Of a stretch of DNA of 64,000 bases, positions 47,701 through 57,200 are shown piece after piece; the first letter of the stretch is position 1; every line of letters begins with the position of its first letter. Source of the stretch: Myxococcus stipitatus (GTDB taxonomy: Bacteria > Myxococcota > Myxococcia > Myxococcales > Myxococcaceae); the NCBI RefSeq assembly GCF_021412625.1, contig NZ_JAKCFI010000002.1, positions 186,001 through 250,000 of the forward strand, in the 5' to 3' direction. The position numbers and the translations under genes were made by a program. Under the pieces are notes generated by a model. That model made no database searches. It was not told the origin of the DNA and saw only the letters and a list, made by a program, of their open reading frames with translations.

Positions 47701-49379
47701 ACCTCCGCGCGGAAGACGGGCTCGGTGGAGTACAGCCCGGCGCCCATGCCCGCGTACTGGCTTCCGCCGCCGGGCAGGAGGAAGACCACCGGCCGGGAGC
47801 GGGACTCCTGGATGGCGTGGACGACGCGCTCGGGCTCCTCGCCGCGCAGCACGCGCACCGCGTGCTCACGGTCCTTCACCACGGCCATGCGGCGGTGCTG
47901 GAACTGCTGGCGCCCCACCTGGAGCGTGTACGCCACGTCCGCGAGCGGCTGCTCCGGGTGCTGCTCCAGCCACGTGGCCAGCGCCGACGTCGCCGTGTCG
48001 AGCGCGGTGTCCGTCCGCGTGGACAGCGGCAGCAGGTGCCACGGCCTGCCCTCGGCGGAGCGCTCGGGGGCAGGGGCCTCCTCGAGGACGAGGTGCGCGT
48101 TGGTGCCGCCGATGCCGAACGAGCTGACGCCCGCGCGGCGCACGGACGCGGCCCAATCACGCAGCGTGGTGTTGACGAAGAAGGGGCTGGTGTCCAGCTC
48201 GAGCTGGGGGTTGGGCTGCTCGAAGTGGAGGGTGGGGGGCAGCTGACGGTGCTTCAGGCACAGCACGGCCTTGATGAGGCTGGCGATGCCGGCCGCGGCG
48301 TCCAGGTGGCCGATGTTCGTCTTCACCGAGCCGAGCGCGCAGAAGCCCACCTCGTCGGTGCTGGCGCGGAAGGCCTTGGTGAGGGCGCGCACCTCGATGG
48401 GGTCTCCCAGCTGGGTGCCCGTCCCATGCGTCTCCACGTAGGTGACGCTGCGCGCGTCCACGTCCGCCGCCGCCAGCGCGTCGCGGATGACGCGGGCCTG
48501 CCCCTGAACGCTGGGCGCCCCGAAGCTCGCCTTCTGCGCGCCGTCGTTGTTGATGGCCGAGCCGCGGATGACGGCATGGATGGTGTCGCCGTCGGCGAGC
48601 GCGTCCTCCAGTCGCTTGAGCACCACCACGCCCGCGCCGTTGCCGAACAGCGTGCCCTGGGCCTTCGCGTCGAACGCGCGGCAGTGTCCGTCCGGCGAGG
48701 TGATTCCGCCGAACTGGTGCAGGTAGCCGGTGCGCTGGGGCGTCTGGATGGCCACGCCACCCGCGAGCGCGACGCGGCACTCGCCGGCCAGCAGGGCCTG
48801 TCCGGCCAGGTGTACCGCCACCAACGCCGTGGAGCAGGCGGTGTGCAGCGAGTACGCCGGTCCGCGCAGGTTGAGCAGGTGCGACACGCGCGTGCTGAGG
48901 AAGGCCAGGTCATTGCCCAGGCCGACCTCGAAGGCGCCGGTGCCCGCGAGCGCGCCGGGGTTGGAGAAGAGGTTGAAGACGTACGTGTTGGTGCGCGCGC
49001 CCGCGTAGACGCCGATGCGCTCCCGGTAGCGCGCCGGGTCGTAGCCCGCGTCCTCGAGCGCTGTCCACGCGCACTCCAGGAACACGCGGTGCTGCGGGTC
49101 CATCAGCTCGGCCTCCTTGGGCAGGAGCCCGAAGAAGGACGCGTCGAAGTCCTCCGCGCCGTCGACGACGGCCGCGGCGCGCACGTAGGCCGGGTCCTTG
49201 CGCAGGGCCGGGTCCTCCATGATGGAGGGCTCCAGCTCCGACTCCTGGAGGAAGGTGATGGACTCCACCCCCTCCCGCAGGTTGCGCCAGTACGCGTCGA
49301 CGTCCTTGGCGCCCGGGAGGCGGCAGGCCATCCCGATGATTGCAATCTCCAGCCCGTTCCAATGGGTATCGCCAGCCAT
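44760..49379 (-). CDS. Type I PKS module, KS-AT-KR-ACP
   Basis: A 1539-residue single-module PKS; ATG 49379 (MAGDTHWNGLEIAIIGMACR) has AGGA upstream, and the longer upstream frame is rejected. KS: Cys in LHTACSTALVA near 178, His in ETHGTGTQLGD and NIGHLDAA. AT: GHSLGEYAAACLAG near 620; the specificity motif reads KAAH, neither the malonyl HAFH nor the methylmalonyl YASH. KR near 1150: GGLGGVG, with Lys (PKVHGTY), Ser (FSSNAAV), Tyr (YASAN) in place. ACP LGGHSLL near 1460. No DH or ER. The acidic C terminus (ANVPEDQLEAELV) looks like a docking element for the NRPS encoded 116 bases downstream. It should add one beta-hydroxy ketide unit before the peptide part. Confidence 0.93.
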   Translation of the reverse strand: MAGDTHWNGLEIAIIGMACRLPGAKDVDAYWRNLREGVESITFLQESELEPSIMEDPALRKDPAYVRAAAVVDGAEDFDASFFGLLPKEAELMDPQHRVFLECAWTALEDAGYDPARYRERIGVYAGARTNTYVFNLFSNPGALAGTGAFEVGLGNDLAFLSTRVSHLLNLRGPAYSLHTACSTALVAVHLAGQALLAGECRVALAGGVAIQTPQRTGYLHQFGGITSPDGHCRAFDAKAQGTLFGNGAGVVVLKRLEDALADGDTIHAVIRGSAINNDGAQKASFGAPSVQGQARVIRDALAAADVDARSVTYVETHGTGTQLGDPIEVRALTKAFRASTDEVGFCALGSVKTNIGHLDAAAGIASLIKAVLCLKHRQLPPTLHFEQPNPQLELDTSPFFVNTTLRDWAASVRRAGVSSFGIGGTNAHLVLEEAPAPERSAEGRPWHLLPLSTRTDTALDTATSALATWLEQHPEQPLADVAYTLQVGRQQFQHRRMAVVKDREHAVRVLRGEEPERVVHAIQESRSRPVVFLLPGGGSQYAGMGAGLYSTEPVFRAEVDRLATLFQPHVGLDLRGVLLGEPGKPAPELERNVVALPAIFTMEYALARLWMAWGVEPEVMVGHSLGEYAAACLAGVLTVEDAAVLVALRGQLMDGLPAGAMLSVSLSEAELRPLLGDTLDLAAVNAPGQCVASGPVEAVEALAATLAARGVEHRRLHLTKAAHSRMLDAVLPAFRARVEALTLRAPERPYVSSLTGRQVTAEDVTRPEYWVDHLRRTVRFQEALREVLAEPARVLLEVGPGQTLLALAKLQGEAPGARPLVATTRHPKDPQPAEAFLQGALGRLWLAGVDVDWAAVHAHGLRHRVTLPTYPFERERYWVPPGERSTPVATANAPVGKSADVADWFYLPAWKRTLAPALAPDALATRRGWVVFTDGGPLATRLVALLEEAGQDVVSVFAGTSFSRDGDRRFTVAPDQGADHVSLMKALAERAPRPEVFVHLWSLTPQGEVDSSAERFRATQSRGYYSVLALAQALAESGSSEPVRVEVVSNHVHAPDDAAEALAEKAPMLGVCKVLPQEQQHIGTRCIDVVLPGPQGVEALASRLLAELTTRSRDMMVAYRGTRRWAQEFTATPLGGDAAPTRPLREKGVYLLTGGLGGVGLLLAEHLARTQRARLVLLGRSPLPPREEWDGWLTSHGEDDRASRLIRRVRDMESHGAEVLILAADVADAARMRQVLEQVDARFGTLHGVLHCAGVTFGDSLYNPLTDLGTQASETQFRPKVHGTYVLEEVLRGRSLDFVLLFSSNAAVLGGLGYLAYASANIFLDAFAASRAGRSQDGTPWVSASWDSWPEETKHYAGFKTSMDQYAMTREESAEAVRRLVTLGVDGPVVVATGDLPYRLGVWIHRDAPVSRPAAANAAARKSRKGTHVPPANEMEQAIAAIWQEVLGIEQVGRHESFFDLGGHSLLATRIVGRLRSSFQVELPLAKLFEVSTVAGLAQAVSIAQAEREESLYRELLDQVANVPEDQLEAELVRASGD

Positions 49380-49408
49380 GGTGTCCTGAGTCCCCTCGGT
49401 GCGTGGTG

Positions 49409-50737
49409 TCAGAGGTCCCGCCTGCGCGCGCGCTGTTGCTCGAGCGCGGAGCGACGGCGTGCTCCGGGTGCTTCGTCCTGTTCCCAGTCGTCCCCGCCGC
49501 CCGTCGCGCGCCCGGGGCGCGGCGTCGTGGTCGCGGTCGTCGGCAGGCCCACCTTCGCCAGCAGGCCCTCGAGGTGCTGCCTCGCCACGAGCAGTCCCTG
49601 CTCGGTCCGGACGCGCTCGCCCAGCGCGGCGGCGGACTCGCGCAGGCGCGAGGACTCCAGGGCCTCGCGGATGGCCTCTCCCAGGCGCTCGGCGGTGAGC
49701 CGCGCGGCGGGCAGGGGCGCCGGTGCGCAGCCGCGCGCGAAGCCCAGGTCCGCCCAGAGGAACTGGTCGTACGCGTGCGGCACGAGCACCTGCGGCACGC
49801 CCGCGCGGAACGCCAGCGCGCATGTCCCGGCGCCGCTGTGGTGCACCACCGCCGCCACGCGCGGGAACAGCCACGCATAGGGCAGCATGCCGTCCACGGC
49901 CAGGAAGCCCGGCGGCAGCGGGCGTCGCGCCAGTTGGCTCCAGCCGCTCTGGATGATGGCCCTGCGCCCCGTGCGCTGGGCCGCCGTCACCAGCAGGTCC
50001 GTGAAGCCATCCGGGTCCTCGTGCTTGAGGCTGCCGAAGGTGAAGAACAGGGGAGGTGCTCCCTCCGCCAGGAAGTCCCGCAGCGGCGCGGGGGGCTCCC
50101 AGGCGAGCGCGCCGTCCTCCATGAAGAAGTAGCCGACCATGTGGTGGTGGCCCGGCCAGTCCCTCGGCGGCGGACGCACGTGGCGGCTCATGGCGTACAG
50201 CACGAGCTGCGGTGACTCGCCGTCCACCAGCGGGTTGTGGAAGGGCGGCAGGCCCGCCTTCTCCCGGACGGGATTGACGATCTGCCTCACCGCCTCCTGG
50301 AAGGCTGGATGGCCGCCGCCGCTGCCCGAATGCTCCACGTAGATGGACGCGAACGGGATGCCCGTGAGGTCATGCACCATCCGCGAGGCGGGCTGCACGC
50401 GCCCGCTGACGAGCAGGTCCGCGCTCGCGCACGCCTGACGCAGGTCCTCCAGCATGCGCGGCAGTCCTCGCGCCAGGGGCGCGAACATGGACTGGAGCTG
50501 GTCCGCGGCGCCGATGCGCTCGGGGCTCACCAGCAGCGCCTGGGTGATGTCGTCCTGGGCTCCGCGCAGGTCGTCGCCCACCGGCGTGAACGCCACGCCG
50601 TGCTGCCTCGCCAGGGGTTCGAAGGCCGGTGGCAGCGCGAGCACGGGTTGGTGCCCGTGCCGCCGCAGCTCCACCGCCAGGGCGACGAAGGGAAGGATGT
50701 CCCCCGTGCTACCGAAGTTCGTCAGCACCGCGCGCAT
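49409..50737 (-). CDS. GT1-family (macrolide/MGT-like) glycosyltransferase
   Basis: A 442-residue GT-B enzyme; ATG 50737 (MRAVLTNFGSTGDILPFVAL) has GGAG upstream and places the acceptor-domain motif at the N terminus, whereas the ATG at 50761 has none. The donor-binding C-terminal motif is HHSGAGTCALAFRAGVPQVL followed by the Asp-Gln pair in AYDQFLWAD that contacts the nucleotide sugar. This is the CAZy GT1 pattern of antibiotic and sterol glycosyltransferases. As the first gene of the minus-strand biosynthetic operon, 29 bases before the PKS start, it probably glycosylates the product. No sugar-modifying genes are visible, so a common UDP-sugar donor is likely. Confidence 0.9.
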   Translation of the reverse strand: MRAVLTNFGSTGDILPFVALAVELRRHGHQPVLALPPAFEPLARQHGVAFTPVGDDLRGAQDDITQALLVSPERIGAADQLQSMFAPLARGLPRMLEDLRQACASADLLVSGRVQPASRMVHDLTGIPFASIYVEHSGSGGGHPAFQEAVRQIVNPVREKAGLPPFHNPLVDGESPQLVLYAMSRHVRPPPRDWPGHHHMVGYFFMEDGALAWEPPAPLRDFLAEGAPPLFFTFGSLKHEDPDGFTDLLVTAAQRTGRRAIIQSGWSQLARRPLPPGFLAVDGMLPYAWLFPRVAAVVHHSGAGTCALAFRAGVPQVLVPHAYDQFLWADLGFARGCAPAPLPAARLTAERLGEAIREALESSRLRESAAALGERVRTEQGLLVARQHLEGLLAKVGLPTTATTTPRPGRATGGGDDWEQDEAPGARRRSALEQQRARRRDL

Positions 50738-51242
50738 CGACACTCTCCGGGACCGCTCCACGCATGAGCCCTGCCGCCGCCCGCCTCGCCGACACGAGGA
50801 CCTCCTCGCGACAGGCGATGGCGCGATACATCGGCCGACAAGGCTCGATTATCGGTAAGTACATGCAATGCTGGATTTAATGCTAGATGGGTTTTAGCTT
50901 GGGATGCATGTACGGTGCGCCAACAGTGCTCCTGGGGGAGGTCGCGCTCTCCCTCTATAGAGAGGAGCGGGCGGGTGGCGTGAGTGTATGGGGCGGGAAA
51001 TTCTTATTTCGCGAAAAACATACTTTGCTTGATTGGCTTGAGTAACAGCAGTGTCGCCATAGACATGCTTCTGCCGGAAATGTTCAGCGACGATTCAAAA
51101 GCGTCATGGCGTGAGGGCCGGGTGGCGTGACACCAGGTGGGGGCCTCTGGATGCAGGTGGCCTCCGCCGCGTTCGCGTGACCTGTCCTTCATTTCCCTGT
51201 GCGAGGCCCGACCGTGGAGGTTTCCGCGTCCCGCGTGGCGCG
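50738..51242. promoter_or_regulatory. Divergent control region of the biosynthetic cluster
   Basis: About 505 bases without a credible gene between the two arms of the cluster. Much of it (50860-50930 and 51000-51110) is far richer in A/T than the surrounding coding DNA, as expected for back-to-back promoters. It includes TTGCTTGATTGGCTTGAGTAAC near 51032 and the palindrome listed separately. I see no clear sigma-54 or extracytoplasmic-sigma promoter and no tRNA or transposon trace. Confidence 0.6.
50949..50967. promoter_or_regulatory. Palindrome, possible operator or hairpin
   Basis: CTCTATAGAG at 50953-50962 is a perfect 10-base palindrome, extended on each side by CTCC/GGAG with one bulged A, giving an eight-pair interrupted stem. 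In the middle of the divergent promoter region it could be a regulator binding site or a transcript hairpin. No matching second copy was seen nearby. Confidence 0.35.
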
Positions 51243-54200
51243 GTGACACGGCCGTGGCTCGCGGAAGTCGAGGAGGAGCGGGTGTTTCCAGAGGGCCTGA
51301 ATCTCGTGGACGTGTTGCGCTCCCGCGCGGAGCGACAGGGAACCGAGCTGCTCTACCGGTTCCTCGAGACGGGGGACGTGGACGGTGGGACGGAGGAGTG
51401 GAGCTACGCGCGGCTGGATACCCGGGCGCGCGCGCTGGGGGCGCTGCTGCGCGAGCAGGGCGCGGCGGGGGAGCGGGCGTTGTTGCTCTACCCGCCGGGG
51501 CTGGAGTTCGTCGCCGGCTTCATGGGGTGCCTCTACGCGGGCGTGGTGGCGGTGCCGTGCTATCCGCCGGACCCGACGCGTCTGGAGCGCACGCTGCCCC
51601 GGCTGCGCGCCATCGCCCGGGACTGCGGCGCGAAGTATGTGCTGACCACCAGCTTCATCGTGGAGATGTCGGAGCTGTTCAGGCCGCAGGCGCCGGAGCT
51701 GGGGGAGCTGAGCTGGCTGGCCAGTGACGCCGTCCCGGACGCGCGCGCGGCGGACTGGCGGCGGCCGGAGCTGGCGCCGGGCTCGCTGGCCTTCCTCCAG
51801 TACACGTCGGGCTCCACCGGCACTCCCAAGGGGGTGATGGTGAGCCACGCGAACATCCTCCACAACGAGGTGCTCATCTCCCGTGGCTTCAACCTGGACC
51901 CGGCGCGTTCGTCGGGGATGGGGTGGCTGCCCATGTTCCACGACATGGGGCTCATCGGGAAGGTGCTCCAGCCGCTGTACCTGGGCTTCCCGTGCACGTT
52001 GATGTCGCCCATCGCCTTCCTGCAGCGCCCGCTGCGGTGGCTGGAGGCGGTCTCCCACTTCAAGGCGACGTGCAGCGGCGGCCCCAACTTCGCTTACGAC
52101 TTGTGCGCGCGGAAGGCCACCGAGGAGGACCGGGCGCGGCTGGACCTGTCGAGTTGGAAGGTGGCGTTCAACGGCGCGGAGCCGGTGCGGCGCGAGACGT
52201 TGGACCGCTTCGCCGAGGTGTTCGGCCCCTGCGGCTTCGAGCGCACGGCCTTCTATCCCTGCTATGGCCTGGCGGAGGCCACGCTCATCGTCACGGGCGG
52301 GACGCAGGGCGCGCCGTACGTGCACGGTCGCTTCGACGCGCAGGCGCTGGAGCAGGGCCACGCGCGAGCGCCGTCCGAGCCAGAGGTCCGCGCCCGGACG
52401 CTGGTGGGCTCCGGGCGGGGCGCGTCGGACCAGCGCACGCTCGTGGTGCACCCGGAGACGCGTGAGCCTCGCGCGGTGGGCGAGGTGGGCGAAGTCTGGG
52501 TGTCGGGCCCGAGCGTGGCCCAGGGGTACTGGCAGCGGCCCGAGGAGTCGGCCCACGCGTTCGGTGGGCGGCTGGCTTCGGGCGAGGGGCCCTTCCTGCG
52601 CACCGGGGACCTGGGCTTCTTCTCCGAGGAGGGAGAGCTGTTCGTCACCGGCCGCCTCAAGGACCTGATCATCGTCCGGGGACGCAACCTGTACCCGCAG
52701 GACCTGGAGCTGGCGGCGGAGCGGGCGCACCGCGCGGTGCGAGCCGGCTGCTGCGCGGCCTTCAGCGTGGAGGTGGAGGGCGAGGAGCGGCTGGTGCTGG
52801 TGGCGGAGGTGGACGCGCGCGAGGGCTTCGAGGCCGCGTCCGTCGTGGACGCCGTGCGCCGGGCGCTCGCGGAGGAGCACGCGGTGCACGCGCATGGCGT
52901 GGTGCTCATCCAGGCGCGCAGCATCCCCAAGACGTCCAGCGGGAAGATTCAACGTCGCGCCACCCGCGCGGCCTGGCTCGCCGGTGAGCTGGAGGTGGTG
53001 GAGTCGTCGGTGGTGGAGGGAGAGGCCGCGGAGGCCCCGCCGCTGGAGGACGAGGCGCCCCTGCGCGAGCGGCTGGCGGGCGCGCCCGAGGCGGAGCGCG
53101 GGGCGTTGGTGGAGCGGTTCGTGCGCGCCTCGCTCGCGCGCCAGCTTCGCGTGGACATGGAGGCGCTGGCGGGGGACACGCAGCTGGGGAGCCTGGGGCT
53201 GGACTCGCTGATGGTGCTGGACCTCCACGGGGCCCTGGAGTCCTCGCTGGGCGTGGCGCTGCCCGCGGCCTTCCTGTGGCAGCAGCCCACGGTCGCCTCG
53301 GCCGCCGAGGCCCTGTTGGATGCGTGGAAGGGCCGCGGGCCGGAGTCCGCGCTCGCCGCGCCGCCGCTCCTCGCGGGGCCCGCCGGGGGCGCGCCGCTGT
53401 CGTCGGGCCAAGCGCGCCTGTGGTTCCTCGACCGGCTGGTGCCCGACAGCCCGCTGTACCACGTGCACTTCCAGCTCCACCTCACGGGCCCCCTCGACGA
53501 GGCGGCCCTTCACCGGAGCCTGGACGCCCTGCTGGAGCGTCACCCCGTCCTGCGCTCCGCCTTCCCGGAAGTGGACGGCCAGCCCCGGCTGGAGACGCGC
53601 CCCGTGGTGGCGCCGACCTTGTCGCGGGTGGACCTGCGCGCCCTGTCGTCGGAGGCCCGGGACGCGGAGCTGCGGCGGCTGTCGCTCGCCCAGTCGCGCG
53701 AGCCCTTCCGCCTGGCGGAAGGGGCGTTGGTGCGAGCGCGGCTGGTGGCGCTGTCCGACACGGAGCACGTGCTGCTGATGACCCAGCACCACATCGTCAC
53801 GGATGGCTGGTCCATCGGCGTGCTGGCCCGCGAGCTGGCCGCCCTCTATGGCGCCGAGGCGCGCGGCGTCCCCTCCCCGTTGCCGGCGCCCGGCTTGCGG
53901 TACGCGGACTTCGCGCGGTGGCAGGGTGGGCTGGGCGCGTTGCTGGATGGGCAGCGCGCGTACTGGGCGCAGCGACTGGCCGGCCTGCCCCGGTTGGAGC
54001 TGCCCACGGACTTCCCCCGCCCCAGGGAGCCTGGCTTCCAGGGCGCGCTGCACCGCTTCACCCTGCCTCGCCCGCTGGTGGAGGAGTTGAAGGCCCTGAG
54101 CCGTCGCGAGGGCTGCACGCTCTTCGTCACCCTGGCGGCGGCGTGGGCCGCGCTGCTGCACCGCTACAGCGGCCAGGAGGACTTCGGCGTGGGCACGGTG

Positions 54201-57200
54201 GTGGCGAACCGCGAGCGCCCCGAGCTGCGCGACGTGGTGGGCTTCTTCGCGCAGACGCTGGTGCTGCGCGCGGACGTCTCCGGTCAGCCCGGCTTCCGCG
54301 AGCTGTTGCGGCGCACGCGTCGCACCTTCCACGACGCGCTCGCGCACGGGGACCTGCCCTTCGAGGAGGTGGTGGGCGCGGCGCGCGTGGCCCGTGGCGC
54401 GGACAACCCGCTGTTCCAGACGAGCCTCCTGCTGGAGGCGCTGCCGTCGCTGGACATGCCGGTGCCCGGGATGACGTGGCGGCCGGTGCTGCCCGTGCCG
54501 GATGGCGCGGTCGAGGGCACGGCCAAGTTCGACCTCCAGTTGTCCCTGGTCGAGTCGGCGGAGGGGCTCGCCGCCGCGCTGGAGTTCCGCACGGACCTCT
54601 TCGCGCCCGCGACGATGGTCCGGCTGGCCGGCCACCTGGAGACGCTGCTGCGCGCCGTGGTGGCGACGCCGGAGGCGCGCGTCGAGGACCTGCCGCTGCT
54701 CACCCAGGGCGAGCAGCGCAAGCTCCTAATCGAGTGGAACGACCTGACGCCGCCGGCGCCCGAGGACGACGCCTCGTGCATCCACGCCCAGCTTCGCGCC
54801 CAGGCGGCGCGCACGCCGGACGCGGTGGCGGTGGTGGGCGACGACGACATGCTCACCTACGCGGAGCTGGACCGGCGCAGCGACGCGCTGGCGTGGCACC
54901 TGCGGTCGCTGGGCGTGGGCCCCGAGGTGCGGGTGGGCCTGTGCGTGGAGCGGTCGGCGCGCATGGTGGTGGCGATGGTGGGCGTGCTCAAGGCGGGCGG
55001 CGCCTACGTGCCGTTGGACCCGGACTATCCGAGAGAGCGGCTGGCCTACATGTTGGAGGACTCGGGCGCGGCGGTGCTGCTCACCGAGTCGCACCTGGAG
55101 GGCCTCGTGTCCGAGGGGCGCACGCGCACCGTGCTGCTGGACGCGGAGCCCGTCGCCGGGGCCGTGGCCCAGGATGCGCCTCCCGCCTCGGGGACGGGGC
55201 CGGGGAGCCTGGCGTACGTCATCTACACCTCCGGCTCCACCGGCAAGCCCAAGGGCGTCATGGTGCCCCACGGGGGCGTGGCGAACTTCTTCACCGCCAT
55301 GGACGCGAGGGTGGGGCCCCGACCCCAGGGCTCCTGGCTGGCCGTCACCAGCATCTCCTTCGACATCTCCGTGCTGGAGCTGCTGTGGACGCTGGCGCGG
55401 GGCTTCAAGGTGGTCGTGCAGGCGGAGGGCGCGCTGACGAAGGCCCCGGCCCGCGCGTCGTCGGCGCGTCGCAAGCCGCTGGACTTCAGCCTCTTCTACT
55501 TCGCGGATGACGCGGAGGCCTCCTCGGGGGACCGCTATCGCCTGTTGATGGAGGGTGCCCGGTTCGCGGACCGCCACGGCTTCGCGGCGGTGTGGACGCC
55601 GGAGCGCCACTTCCACGCCTTCGGCGGGCTGTACCCCAACCCGTCCGTGGCGGGCGCGGCCATCGCGGCCATCACCGAGCGCGTGGCCATCCGCGCCGGC
55701 AGCGTGGTGCTGCCGCTGCATCACCCGGTGCGCGTGGCGGAGGAGTGGTCCCTGGTGGACAACCTCTCCCGCGGCCGCGTGGGCATCTCCGTGGCGTCGG
55801 GCTGGCACGCCAACGACTTCGTCTTCGCGCCGGAGCGTTACGAGAGGCGCCGCGAGCTGATGATGGAGGGGCTGGAGACGGTGCGCAGGCTGTGGCGGGG
55901 CGAGACGCTGCGAATGCCCGGTGGCGCGGGCACGCAGGTGGACGTGACGCTGCGTCCCCGGCCGGTGCAGGCGGAGCTGCCGGTGTGGCTCACGGCGGCG
56001 GGCAACCCGGACACGTTCATCTCCGCGGGCAAGGCGGGCTGCCACGTCCTCACCCACCTGCTGGGGCAGACGTACGACGACCTGGAGAAGCGGCTGGTCC
56101 TCTACCGCGACGCGTGGCGAGCGGCGGGGCACGCGGGAGACGGCCACGTCACCCTCATGCTGCACACCTTCATCGGCGAGGACGTCGGCCAGGTGCGTTC
56201 GGTGGTGGAGCGCCCGTTCCGCAACTACCTCAAGAGCTCCGCGGACCTCATGCGCGGCCTGGGTCGCACGTTGGGGCTGGACATGGACTCCAAGGCCTTC
56301 ACGGACGCGGACCTGGACCGGCTGGCGGGGCATGCCTTCGAGCGCTACTTCGAGACGAGCGGCCTGTTCGGCACGCCGCGCTCCGTGCGTGACTCCGTGG
56401 AGCGGCTCAAGGCGCTGGGCGTGGACGAGGTGGGGTGCCTCATCGACTTCGGCATCGCCTCCGACACAGTGCTCGCGAGCCTGCCGCTGCTGCGCGAGGT
56501 GAAGGAGCGCAGCGACCGGGACGGACGGCGCGCGGGCGGCGCGAGGCCCCTGCCGCTCCAGCTCCGCGAGCACGCGGTGACGCACCTGCAATGCACGCCG
56601 TCGCTGGCGCGCGCGCTGCTGGCCGACCCGGAGGCCGTGGAGGCGATGGGCGGCCTGCGGCGGATGATGGTGGGCGGCGAGGCGCTGCCCACGCCCCTGG
56701 CCGATTCGCTGCGCGCCGCGCTGCCGGAGGGCGCCGCGCTGCTGAACATGTACGGCCCAACGGAGACGACCATCTGGTCCTCCACGCATGGGGTGGGGGA
56801 GGAGGTGGGGCCGGTGGCGTCCATCGGCACGCCCTTCAGCCGCACGCAGTTCTACATCCTCGACGCGAAGCTGCGGCCGGTGCCCGTGGGCGTGCCGGGC
56901 GAGCTGTACATCGGCGGCGCGGGCGTGGTGCGCGGCTACCTGTCGCGGCCGGCCCTGACGGCGGAGCGCTTCGTCCCGGACCCGTTCGGCGCCGAGCCCG
57001 GCGCGCGGCTTTACCGCACGGGAGACCGGGCGCGGTGGCGCGACGACGGCACGGTGGACTTCCTGGGCCGCGTGGACCACCAGCTCAAGGTGCGTGGCTT
57101 CCGCATCGAGGCGGGTGAAATCGAGGCGGTGCTGGCCGAGCAACCCGGCGTGCGCGAGGTGGTCGTGGTGGCCCGCGAGGACTCGCCGGGCGACGTGCGG

